Source of the DNA: Calothrix sp. PCC 7716 | GTDB taxonomy: Bacteria > Cyanobacteriota > Cyanobacteriia > Cyanobacteriales > Nostocaceae | NCBI RefSeq assembly: GCF_019977735.1 | Contig: NZ_AP025018.1 | Location: forward strand, 10,172,580-10,236,579 | Length of the DNA stretch: 64,000 bases | Direction: 5' to 3' | Part shown: piece by piece, positions 17,131-25,884 of the stretch | Numbering within the stretch: position 1 is the stretch's first letter | How the letters are laid out: the number at the start of each line of letters is the position of its first letter | Notes under the pieces: model-generated | Told to the model about the DNA's origin: nothing | What the model saw: only the letters and a program-made list of their open reading frames with translations | Databases searched by the model: none | Program-made: the position numbers and the translations under genes

Positions 17131-17358
17131 ATGGCTTTAATAACACAAAGAATAGATGTTCCTGTAATTGTAGACGAATCAAAATGTTTAGAAAAGTGTA
17201 CAGCTTGTATTGAAGTTTGTCCACTGGATGTATTGGCGAAAAATCCAGAAACAGGTAAAGCTTATATGAAGTATGACGAATGTTGGTTTTGTCTACCTTG
17301 CGAAAAGGAATGTCCAACAAACGCAATTACTGTACAAATACCATTTTTATTGCGGTAG
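17131..17358 (+). CDS. AprB-like ferredoxin with two 4Fe-4S clusters
   Basis: 75 residues with eight cysteines: C19, C23, C26 and C30 (CLEKCTACIEVCP) and C51, C54, C57 and C61 (CWFCLPCEKECP). The segment after the first cluster and the ECWFCLPCEKECPTNAIT block resemble the beta subunit of adenylylsulfate reductase, but the long AprB C-terminal tail is lacking. It should carry electrons to or from the AprA-like flavoprotein at 14041. AAAAAGGATAAAA gives a ribosome site. Confidence 0.88.
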   Translation: MALITQRIDVPVIVDESKCLEKCTACIEVCPLDVLAKNPETGKAYMKYDECWFCLPCEKECPTNAITVQIPFLLR

Positions 17359-17503
17359 TAAAATTGATTTACTTAATGGAGTTGCTAAACCATCAATACT
17401 GACCATATTTTTTTGCTGGTGATATTCTTTAAGTCCAACTTCACCTTTTTTCTGTGCCCATTTTACTAAAGTCTCTTTACCGCATTACAAAATAATTTAT
17501 ATT

Positions 17504-18460
17504 ATGTCTATAAATACAGATTCGGAATTAAAACAATGGCTGGAAATGCTGCAATCAATCGATGTAAACGAGCGGTTGGTTGCCGTCAAAACCTTACAAC
17601 ATTTGGGTGAAGAAGAAGCAATTGATGGTTTAATAATTGCTTTAGATGACGAAAATGCAGCCGTAAAAAAAATTGCGGTAAGCGCGCTGTGGGAAATTGC
17701 CAATCCTGTTGCTGTTCCTGCTTTGTTAAAATGCCTTACTTCCACAGATGCAGAAATTCGCAGCGAAGCATTATCAGCTTTAGGTGAATTGATATCTAAC
17801 GAACATTTACTTTTATTATTGGACGCTTTGCAGCAGGAGGATGTAAATTTACAGCTTAACATTTTAATTATACTACGAAAAATTCATGATGCTCAATCGT
17901 TACCTGCCGTACTAAGCTTTTTTAATTCCAATCATCCACAACTTCGAGAAGCAGCAGTCACAACTTTAAGTTATCTTAATCAAGTTAAAATATGTCCACC
18001 AGCTTTGCAACTAATGGCTGATTCTGATGACAATGTACGTCGTGCAGCAACTTTGACTTTAGGGCATTTAGCAGATGAAAAAGTCGTAGACTTACTTAGT
18101 AAAGCTTTAATTAATGATATCGATTGGCAAGTACGCCGAAATGCCGCCAAATCTCTGGCAATTCACGCTGACCCAAAAGCACTTCCATCTGTTGCTATTG
18201 CCCTCAAAGATGAACATTGGCAAGTGCAAAAATTTGCTCTACAGGTATTCCATAAAATACCAAACATTAAATATTTACCCAACGTAATAGAAGCTTTGGC
18301 TTCGGAATATTCAGATGTGAGAAAAGAAGCAGCAATTGCACTTAGTCATTTTAACAGCCCCGATGCTCTTAATGCTCTCCAGCAAATATTAGACGACCCT
18401 GATAGAGAAGTTTGTATTTACGTAGAAAGAGCAATTAAAAAAATTCAGGCGCCAAAATAA
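17504..18460 (+). CDS. HEAT-repeat protein
   Basis: 318 residues made almost entirely of about nine HEAT-like helical pairs of ~31 residues, e.g. NERLVAVKTLQHLGEEEAID, AVKKIAVSALWEIANPVAVP, NVRRAATLTLGHLADEKVVD and DVRKEAAIALSHFNSPDALN. No catalytic residues are recognised. Such proteins scaffold or act as lyase/chaperone subunits in cyanobacteria. Its place right after the AprB-like ferredoxin suggests a structural partner of the AprAB-like enzyme. This is inference. Confidence 0.85.
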   Translation: MSINTDSELKQWLEMLQSIDVNERLVAVKTLQHLGEEEAIDGLIIALDDENAAVKKIAVSALWEIANPVAVPALLKCLTSTDAEIRSEALSALGELISNEHLLLLLDALQQEDVNLQLNILIILRKIHDAQSLPAVLSFFNSNHPQLREAAVTTLSYLNQVKICPPALQLMADSDDNVRRAATLTLGHLADEKVVDLLSKALINDIDWQVRRNAAKSLAIHADPKALPSVAIALKDEHWQVQKFALQVFHKIPNIKYLPNVIEALASEYSDVRKEAAIALSHFNSPDALNALQQILDDPDREVCIYVERAIKKIQAPK

Positions 18461-18533
18461 TACTTTTTCTCTTCTCTTTTCTTCCTTTGCGTCCTTTGCG
18501 CCTTTGCGGTTCATTTCATAAAGATATTTTTTC

Positions 18534-19568
18534 ATGAACAACGCAACTTCATCTCCCGACCCTCTTACCGCAGACCATCAACAAGAAGTTATCCAACTTC
18601 TCAAACAAGTCATGGAACCCACCCTAAAAAACGACATCGTGAGTTTAGGAATGGTGCGAAATTTACGTATAGTAGATGACTATATTTACCTACGTCTCTA
18701 CATAGGCTCCCACCAACACCAATTAGAAACAGAAATTCAAACTGTATTATCACCACTTTCCTGGTGCAAAAAAACTTACATTCAACTTTGCACAATTCCA
18801 GGTGTAAGAACAACTATAGCAATTTCCAGCGGTAAAGGCGGCGTAGGTAAATCTACAACTTCTGTAAATCTAGCAGCTGCATTACAAATAGCAGGCGCCA
18901 AAGTTGGTTTACTAGATGCTGATGTTTATGGTCCTAACGTCCCCCAAATGCTTGGACTAGGCAAATCTGAAGTTGAAGTTATTAACACACCCAACGGTCA
19001 AAGATTTTTACCTTTATTAGCCCACGGTATAAAAGTAATGTCTGTAGGTTTATTAGCTTCCCCTGACCATCCCCTAGCATGGCGTGGTCCTGTTTTACAT
19101 AAAATTATTACCCAATTTCTCAATGATGTAGACTGGGGAGAACTAGATTATTTACTAATAGACCTTCCTCCTGGTACAGGTGATGCTCAAATTACTATCG
19201 TTCAAGAAAGCCCAATATGCGGAGTCATATTAGTTACAACCCCTCAACAAGTCGCTGTCTCCGATGTGCGTCGTAGTATTCATATGTTTCGCCAAGTTGG
19301 AGTTCCAGTACTTGGTATTATCGAAAACATGAGTTATTTCATCAATAATGATGGTGAGCAAACCTACATTTTTGGTAGTGGTGGCGGTCAAAAGTTAGCA
19401 GAAGAACTTCAGGCGCCATTACTAGGACAAGTTCCTATTGACCCGCACGTTTGTGCTGGTGGAGATGCAGGAGAACCTTTAACGCGCGCTGAACCTAATT
19501 CTACTGTCAGTAAAGTGTTTACACAAATTGCAACGGCGTTAAATGCTACATTTTCTCCCTCTATATAA
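18534..19568 (+). CDS. Mrp/NBP35-family Fe-S cluster carrier ATPase
   Basis: 344 residues. N-terminal MIP18/DUF59-like domain (about 10-90) followed by a P-loop ATPase with the Mrp-type deviant Walker A (SSGKGGVGKSTTSVNLAAAL, about 98-117). Further conserved blocks are LLDADVYGPNVPQMLG and LLIDLPPGTGDAQ. Mrp proteins store and deliver 4Fe-4S clusters. Being 74 bp from the HEAT gene in the same direction, it may mature the ferredoxin at 17131. A separate housekeeping mrp copy may exist elsewhere. The region 18478-18520 before it is a common CTTTGCG-type repeat. Confidence 0.9.
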   Translation: MNNATSSPDPLTADHQQEVIQLLKQVMEPTLKNDIVSLGMVRNLRIVDDYIYLRLYIGSHQHQLETEIQTVLSPLSWCKKTYIQLCTIPGVRTTIAISSGKGGVGKSTTSVNLAAALQIAGAKVGLLDADVYGPNVPQMLGLGKSEVEVINTPNGQRFLPLLAHGIKVMSVGLLASPDHPLAWRGPVLHKIITQFLNDVDWGELDYLLIDLPPGTGDAQITIVQESPICGVILVTTPQQVAVSDVRRSIHMFRQVGVPVLGIIENMSYFINNDGEQTYIFGSGGGQKLAEELQAPLLGQVPIDPHVCAGGDAGEPLTRAEPNSTVSKVFTQIATALNATFSPSI

Positions 19569-19581
19569 ATTAAAAATAAAA

Positions 19582-20208
19582 ATGAATAAATTCATCGATG
19601 AAACAAGAGTGATTTTAATTGGTGGCGCCTCTCATACAGGAAAATCAACCCTTGCTCAAGCTTTGGCACAACATCTTGGTTGGAATTATCGTTCCACAGA
19701 CAAACTTGCTCGACATCCTGGGCGCCCTTGGGTAAGTGCGTATGGAAAGGCTATTCCAGAACACGTAGTAAAACATTATAGAGAGTTGTCTGTCGAAGCT
19801 CTTTTTTTAGATGTATTATCGCACTATAGTCAAAATGTGATACCACAAGTAGAGACTATTGTTCATTCTCATGCCTTTGGAAAATCTAGAGAATGCCTTA
19901 TACTTGAAGGGTCTGCGTTATGGCCAGCATTTGTAACAAATTTAGTTAGCAAAAAAGGTGTTAAAGCAATTTGGCTTACCGCTTCAGACCAACTCCTTCA
20001 AAACCGAATCAAGCATGATAGTAATTTTTGTAATGTTTGTGAGAATGAAAAACATTTAATTCAAAAGTTTTTGCATCTTACCCTATTCTACAATAAACGT
20101 ATGAGAGAAGAAATTGACCGTCTTGGATATACGTGTATTGATGTAGAATCAGTATCAACGGCAGAGGAACTTTTAAACAAATGTATAGATTGTTCGAGGC
20201 TTCATTAA
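19582..20208 (+). CDS. P-loop kinase, 2-phosphoglycerate-kinase-like
   Basis: 208 residues from ATG 19582; the frame start at 19543 lies within the Mrp gene and is unlikely. Walker A is LIGGASHTGKSTLAQALAQH. A later block (LTASDQLLQNRIKHDSNFCN) is the lid region of small-molecule kinases. The family converts small phosphorylated acids or nucleosides; substrate unknown. It overlaps nothing and is the last gene of the run starting at 13444. Confidence 0.75.
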   Translation: MNKFIDETRVILIGGASHTGKSTLAQALAQHLGWNYRSTDKLARHPGRPWVSAYGKAIPEHVVKHYRELSVEALFLDVLSHYSQNVIPQVETIVHSHAFGKSRECLILEGSALWPAFVTNLVSKKGVKAIWLTASDQLLQNRIKHDSNFCNVCENEKHLIQKFLHLTLFYNKRMREEIDRLGYTCIDVESVSTAEELLNKCIDCSRLH

Positions 20209-20249
20209 AGGTTGTTTGAAAAGTATAAAATTAAATTATAGCATTGGAA

Positions 20250-20325
20250 AATCCCCCCAACCCCTTACTAAGGGGGGCTTAAATACCTCTTTTCCCCCCT
20301 TATTAAGGGGGGTTAGGGGGGATTA
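20250..20325. repeat. Interspersed palindromic repeat (CCCCCCAA / TTAGGGGGG)
   Basis: AATCCCCCCAACCCCTTACTAAGGGGGG and CCCCCCTTATTAAGGGGGGTTAGGGGGGATT-type halves form nested hairpins. This is a frequent cyanobacterial repeat. It probably also stops convergent transcription between the kinase and the TauE remnant. Confidence 0.75.
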
Positions 20326-20374
20326 AACATTCATATTATAACTTTTCAGACATTCTCTCAAACTAAAAGCACCC

Positions 20375-20800
20375 CTATCCATGAATAAAAAAGTAAGCAG
20401 TCATGGAAACAGCAACAAATATAACAAATCTACGAATATATATGGCATCAAGTCTCCGCGCGTAATGAGCAATCAAAAAACCACCAAGCGAACCACCCAC
20501 TGCCATTAAAATCGCTTGAGGCCAAGCAATTACTCCAGCTAACACAAAAGGAATAATAGCGACACCATTAATACAACCTCCTAGAAACGTTTTAAAAGCA
20601 TTCAGAGTGTGAATACTTTTGATTCCCAAAAACGATAGAGTTGCCAACATCAAAATTCCTAAATCGGCGCCGAACAGTAGCGAGTTGTGTAAAACTGGTA
20701 ATTGAGACACTGAATTTTTTTGGCTAGGTTTATATAAATCGCTAAAATACAGTAAATCGATACATGTACCGGGATTAAGGCAACAACAGAACGATATCAC
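20375..20800 (-). pseudogene. TauE/SafE-family exporter remnant (C-terminal half)
   Basis: The frame gives 141 residues, but only the part from about residue 42 (GADLGILMLATLSFLGIKSI) resembles a TauE/SafE C-terminal half; it includes LGGCINGVAIIPFVLAGVIA and VGGSLGGFLIAHYARRLD. The first ~40 residues (cysteine- and proline-rich) look non-coding. The N-terminal half is missing, so this is a deletion remnant. An operator-like motif (20743-20757) lies inside the apparent 5' part, suggesting the original promoter lay just upstream of the break. Confidence 0.65.
20743..20757. promoter_or_regulatory. Putative operator, site 4
   Basis: Reads ATTTACTGTATTTTA on the minus strand, 13/15 match to site 1. 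It faces the TauE remnant. Confidence 0.4.
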
Positions 20801-20852
20801 AGGCTAATTATAGAATCAAGCCCTAATTGCATAAAGTGCTTAAACTCTATCT

Positions 20853-20867
20853 ATATACAGTGGTATT
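20853..20867. promoter_or_regulatory. Putative operator, site 5
   Basis: ATATACAGTGGTATT, 82 bp before the TTG start of the ChrB-like gene. It is a weaker match than sites 1-4. Confidence 0.35.
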
Positions 20868-20948
20868 GTAGATTAAATTAATCATGAAACAGATGTTGCT
20901 TGTGATTGAAACAATTGTTAGATTAGAGATTTAATTGAGGTATAGATA

Positions 20949-21896
20949 TTGAGTTGGATAGTTTTCTCCTACTCGCTCCCTTCTAAATCGTCTTCCAGTC
21001 CTCGTGTGGCGTTATGGCGCCGACTGCGAAGAATAGGAGCAATTTCAATGAAAAGTGGTATACATATTCTACCTGCTCGTGATGAGTGTATTGAGTCGTT
21101 CCAATGGCTAGCGCAGGAGGTGCAACAAACAAAGGGTGAAGCTTTAATAATGCGGGTCGAACGATTTGAGGGATTAGCGGATTCGGAAATTATAGAGCTA
21201 TTCCGTACTGCGCGCAGCGAAGAATATCAAGAGATTGAAGCCCAAGCAATAGAGCTTGAAAAGTCTATAAGTTCCGACGCCAATATGGAACGCAGCAGTT
21301 TTCTGGAAACTTTAGAAAAACTACGGAAACAGCATAGCGAAATTGCTCGCGTGGACTTTTTTGATTGTATTGATGGACAACGCTTAATAACTACATTGAA
21401 CCGTTTATCTCAAGCACTCTCTTTAAGTATTTATACTGTAAATATACAACACACGGCAATTACTGAATACCAAAATAAGCGATGGGTAACAAGACCTAGA
21501 CCTTATATAGACCGCCTAGCCTGCATTTGGCTAATTCGTCGATTTATTAATTCAAATGCCGAAATTCGATATTCTCATGAGGCTGCCCCTGATGAAGTTT
21601 CCTTTGAAATGAAAGATGCTCAATTTGGACATTGTGGTAATCTTTGCACCTTTGAGGTGATGGCAGCTGCGTTTAGCTTGAATAAACCTGCAATACAGGC
21701 TATCGGAGAAATTGTACACGAGATTGACCTGCGAGACGGACAATACGCGCGTCCTGAAACCGCAGGAGTAGATGCTCTCTTACAAGGCTGGTTTATTGCA
21801 AATATGAGTGACACTGAACTAGAAACCTGCGGTATCAACCTGTTTGAGGGCTTATATGCTGTGTTCGCCAAGCAGCAGCGTGAGTTCGGGAATTAG
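20949..21896 (+). CDS. chrB: Chromate resistance protein ChrB (two-domain)
   Basis: 315 residues from TTG 20949. The N-terminal ChrB domain (WIVFSYSLPSKSSSSPRVAL WRRLRRIGA) is followed by a helical linker and the ChrB C-terminal domain (WVTRPRPYIDRLACIWLIRR; EVMAAAFSLNK; GLYAVFAKQQREF). ChrB proteins are chromate-responsive regulators in characterised systems. Here the neighbours are an MFS pump and a separate ChrB-C protein (23514); the ChrA pump is distant at 46255. A motif copy lies at 20853-20867. Confidence 0.85.
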   Translation: MSWIVFSYSLPSKSSSSPRVALWRRLRRIGAISMKSGIHILPARDECIESFQWLAQEVQQTKGEALIMRVERFEGLADSEIIELFRTARSEEYQEIEAQAIELEKSISSDANMERSSFLETLEKLRKQHSEIARVDFFDCIDGQRLITTLNRLSQALSLSIYTVNIQHTAITEYQNKRWVTRPRPYIDRLACIWLIRRFINSNAEIRYSHEAAPDEVSFEMKDAQFGHCGNLCTFEVMAAAFSLNKPAIQAIGEIVHEIDLRDGQYARPETAGVDALLQGWFIANMSDTELETCGINLFEGLYAVFAKQQREFGN

Positions 21897-22002
21897 TACA
21901 AATATCTTAAAAACTATTTTGTAACAGTAGTTGCTTTATAAAGAAACATCTATTACAGTAATATTAAATCAAATCAGCTACGCTCTCCTTTTTGGGTTGG
22001 CG

Positions 22003-23160
22003 ATGTCTAATCATTCTGCATTTTTGCTTCTATGTTCAATTGGGGGATTGGCAATTTTTAGTTCGACAATCGCCAAAAACCCAGTGTTGCCTATCCTGGC
22101 TCAACAATTAGGCGCCAACCCAGCTACCATTGGGGCAATCGCCGCAACCTCGACACTAAGTGGCATCTTAGCTAGTTTTCCAGCAGGACTACTTAGTGAT
22201 TACTGGGGCAGAAAGCCTTTGCTAATGTTTGCAGGAGTAGTGTTTTGCAGCGCACCTCTAGCTTATTTATTAGTCTTCAATCCCTGGCAACTGGGGTTAG
22301 TACGTGGATATCATGGATTGGCAACAGCGATTCTTAGTCCAGTAGCAATGGCTTATGTGACTGACTTGGCGCCTACCCATAAGGGAGAACGCTTAGGTTG
22401 GTATTCCTCGTTTACACTGGCAGGACGTGCATTGGCGCCCGTAGTTGGCGGTTTATTTCTAACCGTAAGTACATGGCAATCTGTTTATGTCGTATGTGCC
22501 ATTGTGGGCATCCTGACTTTGGTCGGGATAAAACTACTGCCTCAAACCAAAACAAAGCGCAATCGAAAAATCAGGCAGATTAACTCAACTTTACCTGCGA
22601 TTAGGACAGTTTTGTCTCATCGCATGATTCTAATTACGAGTTTGGTAGAAGCTGCTCAGTTTCTGGCATTTGGTGCCGTTGAAACTTTTCTGCCACTATA
22701 TGCCTTGAGTATTGGAATTGATAAAGCTACTGTTGGATTAATTTTTGCCAGTCAGGTTGGAATTAAGGTACTAGCACGTCTTCTCATGGGTCGGATGAGT
22801 GACCGTTATGGACCCAAGCGGCAGATTGTCGTAGGTCTTCTGCTTACCAGCGTTGCAATGTGGTTTTTGTGCCAAGTCAAATCAGTAGTTTTACTACTGT
22901 TAATCTCAGCCGTATTTGTATTAGGAATTGCTATCTCCTCAGCTGCAACATCAGCTTTTGTAGCAGATTTAGCTCCTGTAGATAGTCGTGGTACTGCATT
23001 GGGGATTATGAGCGCAATTATGGACGTGGGGCAGGCAAGTGGCCCTGTTTTCTTGGGATTTTTACTGATGCACACGTCTTATCAAATTGGCTTTACAGTT
23101 GTTGGAGGATTGCTTTTGGCGAGTAGTATACTTTTCGCTTTGATTGCAACAGAAACATAA
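22003..23160 (+). CDS. MFS transporter
   Basis: 385 residues from ATG 22003; the TTG frame start at 21931 adds a poor extension. Twelve hydrophobic helices and the MFS loop 2-3 signature (GLLSDYWGRKPLLMFAG) are visible, with a second copy in the middle (GRMSDRYGPKRQIVVGLLL). It pumps drugs, metabolites or oxyanions; substrate unknown. It lies 106 bp after chrB and 15 bp before a broken ABM gene, so it is probably co-transcribed. Confidence 0.88.
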   Translation: MSNHSAFLLLCSIGGLAIFSSTIAKNPVLPILAQQLGANPATIGAIAATSTLSGILASFPAGLLSDYWGRKPLLMFAGVVFCSAPLAYLLVFNPWQLGLVRGYHGLATAILSPVAMAYVTDLAPTHKGERLGWYSSFTLAGRALAPVVGGLFLTVSTWQSVYVVCAIVGILTLVGIKLLPQTKTKRNRKIRQINSTLPAIRTVLSHRMILITSLVEAAQFLAFGAVETFLPLYALSIGIDKATVGLIFASQVGIKVLARLLMGRMSDRYGPKRQIVVGLLLTSVAMWFLCQVKSVVLLLLISAVFVLGIAISSAATSAFVADLAPVDSRGTALGIMSAIMDVGQASGPVFLGFLLMHTSYQIGFTVVGGLLLASSILFALIATET

Positions 23161-23175
23161 AAATCGGAGGTTTGA

Positions 23176-23486
23176 ATGACTGTACAGGCGCCAAAACCGC
23201 TGGTTTGCGTTCGTAGTGTTGAAATTCCTAAAACAATGAACAAGCTTTTTTTGATTGGATAGAGTCAAATAGGGAATTAAGACAACGATACGGCATTTTG
23301 ATGGAGCGAATTCTCAAACCTACTGATAATCAGGGGGAATGGTTGATTATCACAATGTGGGAAAGTGAAGAAAAGTTTGAGAAGTGGTTAGTTGCAGAGG
23401 AAAAGCCAAGTGTTGATGCTTCAGCAGGACACGCCCTAGTCAAATTTGGCAAAATCAAACGCTATGACACCCAAGCTGGTTATTAA
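23176..23486 (+). pseudogene. Antibiotic-biosynthesis-monooxygenase-like protein, frameshifted
   Basis: ATG 23176 with GGAGG upstream opens a frame that stops at the TAG after 28 codons (MTVQAPKPLVCVRSVEIPKT...). A second frame continues as AFFDWIESNRELRQRYGILM and later LIITMWESEEKFEKWL, a typical ABM (dimeric alpha-beta barrel) pattern ending at 23486. Adding a single T to the run of seven T near 23237 joins the two into about 103 residues. Either a pseudogene, transcription slippage at the T run, or a sequencing error. Confidence 0.7.
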
Positions 23487-23513
23487 TTTGTAAATTAAAA
23501 AGGAAGACTTTAA

Positions 23514-23951
23514 ATGAAATGGGTAACGCGCAAACACATTCGGGTAAATAGAGTTGCAACACCTTGGTTAATTCAACGATTTGTTGATAAACAAGCAAAG
23601 TTTCTTTTTGTAGAGCCTGTAGAAGTTACTCAAGTCGAGCAGTCCCATAATGCTATTGGTTTTGATGCTCCCGGCGCCAAGTATAACCATGATGGTATTA
23701 CTTCCTTTGAACAAGTTATTCGAGACTATAAATTAAATGATTCTGTATTAAAGGAACTACTTGAGATTGTTCATGCTGCTGATATTCCAGGCGCCATTGA
23801 ACAAAGACCAGAAGCAAGCGGACTCAGAGCAATTAGTCACGGCTTTCCCCTGGTGACAAATAACGATGATGAAACCTTGCAAAAAGCATTCTTTATTTAC
23901 GACTCTTTGTATGCATACCTGCAAGCGCGTCAGCAAAATCAGGTGAAATAG
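23514..23951 (+). CDS. ChrB C-terminal-domain protein
   Basis: 145 residues, single ChrB-C domain: KWVTRKHIRVNRVATPWLIQ at the start, DAPGAKYNHDGITSFEQVIR and LLEIVHAADIPGAIEQRPEA in the middle and YDSLYAYLQARQQ at the end. It is paralogous to the C-terminal half of the 315-residue ChrB at 20949, with the same order of motifs. Function of the isolated domain is not established; chromate or sulfur-oxyanion sensing has been proposed for the family. AGGAAG lies before ATG 23514. It is likely in an operon with the MFS and cupin genes. Confidence 0.82.
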   Translation: MKWVTRKHIRVNRVATPWLIQRFVDKQAKFLFVEPVEVTQVEQSHNAIGFDAPGAKYNHDGITSFEQVIRDYKLNDSVLKELLEIVHAADIPGAIEQRPEASGLRAISHGFPLVTNNDDETLQKAFFIYDSLYAYLQARQQNQVK

Positions 23952-23997
23952 TTTTTTAAGCTCACATATCGAACTTACACTTAACGGAGAAAAACAA

Positions 23998-24462
23998 ATG
24001 TCAAGTGAAATTACCAACGAAACTGGATTGATTCCCTTACAAGCTGATACAACTCTTTTACAAGACCCCAAAAAATTCAGCAATGGAGACCTTAAAACTC
24101 TAGAAGAAATAGCTCAATTCAACCCTCGCTTTTTTGTTCGGCGCCGGATTTTCTTAACTGATTCAATGCACTTTAATATTTACTGCATTGAGCCAGGGCA
24201 GTCAAACCCGTTGCATAAGCACTCCCAAAGTGATGAAATCTGTTATTTCGTGCAAGGAACAGGAGATGTAATTATTGGTGATGAAATCGGCGCCGTTAAG
24301 TCTGGAGACTGCGTTCATATTCCCAAAGATGTGGGACATGAAATTATTAATACTGGTACAGAGAGAATGATTGTAATCTTAGCTCAATCTCCTCTTCCCT
24401 GTGCCCATGAAAAAGTGCCCAACCCACCTTCAGAATATCGCAGAGTCGAATTCAGCCATTAA
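23998..24462 (+). CDS. Cupin-domain protein
   Basis: 154 residues with one cupin barrel. The metal-binding motif is NPLHKHSQSDEICYFVQGTG (G/P-x-H-x-H plus E-x6-G) and the second is GDCVHIPKDVGHEIINTG. The N-terminal 50 residues form a helix. Single-domain cupins are small-molecule dioxygenases or binding proteins. Substrate is unknown. ACGGAG precedes ATG 23998. Last gene of the chrB-MFS-cupin run. Confidence 0.85.
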   Translation: MSSEITNETGLIPLQADTTLLQDPKKFSNGDLKTLEEIAQFNPRFFVRRRIFLTDSMHFNIYCIEPGQSNPLHKHSQSDEICYFVQGTGDVIIGDEIGAVKSGDCVHIPKDVGHEIINTGTERMIVILAQSPLPCAHEKVPNPPSEYRRVEFSH

Positions 24463-24891
24463 ATTCTTTTAATCAACCGTAGGTTAGGCGTCCCGCCTGA
24501 CCCTTGTATGGTGGGCATTGCCCACCTTACTATCATGTCATGAGTCGTGAACGTAAACGGAGTTTCCCGTTATCCGGGGATATCCCGAAGGGTAGGGTAG
24601 CATCTTAAAGATTTTGAGGTGAAGGCGCCTGTGAACCTAAGCGTTTAAATTGGTGGCGCACTGACTTGGTTGATGAAGAAGGTGGAGGTAACTTTTTTGG
24701 GCGCCTGTTGCCTAAAACTTCTAAATTATCAAAATATTTTGCAAGTCTTGTTGGAGTATTTTCTGATTTTCCAATCCGTCATTAATAATTTTGACTGTAT
24801 TGATATTTTCTAAAATAATTGTAAATATTGCTTTGAGTTCTGAAGCGAGATTATTTTTGTCAAGATATCAAATATATAAGGAAAATTAACA
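24463..24891. other. Intergenic region with repeats and a decayed frame
   Basis: It holds a GTGGGCATTGCCCAC palindrome (~24511), a GGAGTTTCCCGTTATCC-type repeat and two GGCGCC sites. Around 24640-24782 a plus frame reads NWWRTDLVDEEGGGNFF then a stop after FPIRH. This may be the tail of a lost gene, but no family is recognised. Confidence 0.45.
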
Positions 24892-25188
24892 ATGACTTAT
24901 TCAGCTAATCATAATTACACAAAACAAGAGGTTGATGCGTGGGTTGAACAATTGCATGAACTAGAAAGCTCTGCAATGGCTGGTAGAATCATGACAGATG
25001 AGGAATACAATGCTAGGATTCAATCGGTAATAGATGGTAGTTGTTTCCAAAAATATCTAAATAAAATATTGCAACAAAAGGAAGAAACTCTCAAAAAGTT
25101 AGCTGATTTATCAGAAGCAGAGCAAATGCTGAGAAAAAAAATTGCAGAAATTCAAGGTCACAAAATAAATCATGACTCAGAGAAATAA
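24892..25188 (+). CDS. Small helical/coiled-coil protein of unknown function
   Basis: 98 residues, start ATG 24892 with AAGGAAAA nearby. Hydrophilic and helical with a Lys/Glu-rich heptad-like segment (LQQKEETLKKLADLSEAEQM LRKKIAEIQ, about 62-90). One cysteine (GSCFQ). No family recognised and no clear link to neighbours. Confidence 0.55.
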   Translation: MTYSANHNYTKQEVDAWVEQLHELESSAMAGRIMTDEEYNARIQSVIDGSCFQKYLNKILQQKEETLKKLADLSEAEQMLRKKIAEIQGHKINHDSEK

Positions 25189-25216
25189 CTGATAGTGCAT
25201 AAATAACAATTTATGA

Positions 25217-25420
25217 CTGCCAAATTCTCTTTATTTGGGAATTTGGCATTTACATGGAGACAATTTAGAACTAGATGCAATTGCCGCAAGAAACGTTGGC
25301 TTAGTAGGAGTTTGGCTTAACCGTCTTCATGACGATTTTAAAAACTATTCTCTAGATTTACAACGAATTAATAGTCTAACTGAACTAAGTGAAATTATCA
25401 ATACATTAGAGGAACAATGA
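25217..25420 (+). pseudogene. HAD-hydrolase remnant (C-terminal end)
   Basis: Only the last ~60 residues of a HAD phosphatase are present: HLHGDNLELDAIAARNVGLV (motif IV, normally VGDNLELDA) and GVWLNR, ending LSEIINTLEEQ. The frame is closed by TGA just upstream at 25214, and the nucleophile and cap domains are absent. It is a truncated relict next to the interrupted hydrolase. Confidence 0.7.
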
Positions 25421-25465
25421 AATCATTCTAAATACAATAATATAAAATATTAAAAGGGTTATTGA

Positions 25466-25749
25466 ATGAATAAAGATGATTTTCTTTCCTTACTCGGCGC
25501 CATGCCTACAAAAGCTTCTCTGATGTTCAATGTAATTGAGGAGGTAGATTGCGGAACATTTGTTCGTAATAAAATTAGCTATTCTGCCGAAGAGGGAGAA
25601 ACTATTAGTGCATTTCTTTGCATTCCAAAAGTAAAACATGCACTGCTTCCTGCTGTTTATTGCTTCCATCAACACGCAGCTAACTGGCGCCTCGGCAAAA
25701 GCGAAGTTGTCGGACTTGCGGGTTCACCAGACCAAGCATATGCACTCAT
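25466..25749 (+). pseudogene. Alpha/beta-hydrolase (dienelactone-hydrolase-like), 5' half split by the recombinase element
   Basis: ATG 25466 with AAAAGGG upstream. The first ~94 residues (MNKDDFLSLLGAMPTKASLM ... FLCIPKVKHALLPAVYCFHQ HAANWRLGKS) are the N-terminal part of a DLH-type hydrolase. The match ends after GSPDQAYAL at about 25749; a further 15 codons from the inserted DNA end at TAA 25795. The missing part resumes at 32482 (LAPDAICFEE). The catalytic Ser lies in the other half (GHSYGGR). The gene is inactive. Confidence 0.82.
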
Positions 25750-25884
25750 AGTTAGCGGAACGGGGATATGTAACTTTGGTAAAGCAATACAGTAAAGATT
25801 TGTTAAACAACAACAACAGCAATCGATTTTTTATATACCGTTAAATTATAAGCTTATACAAATAAAAATTTTATACGACGTAAA

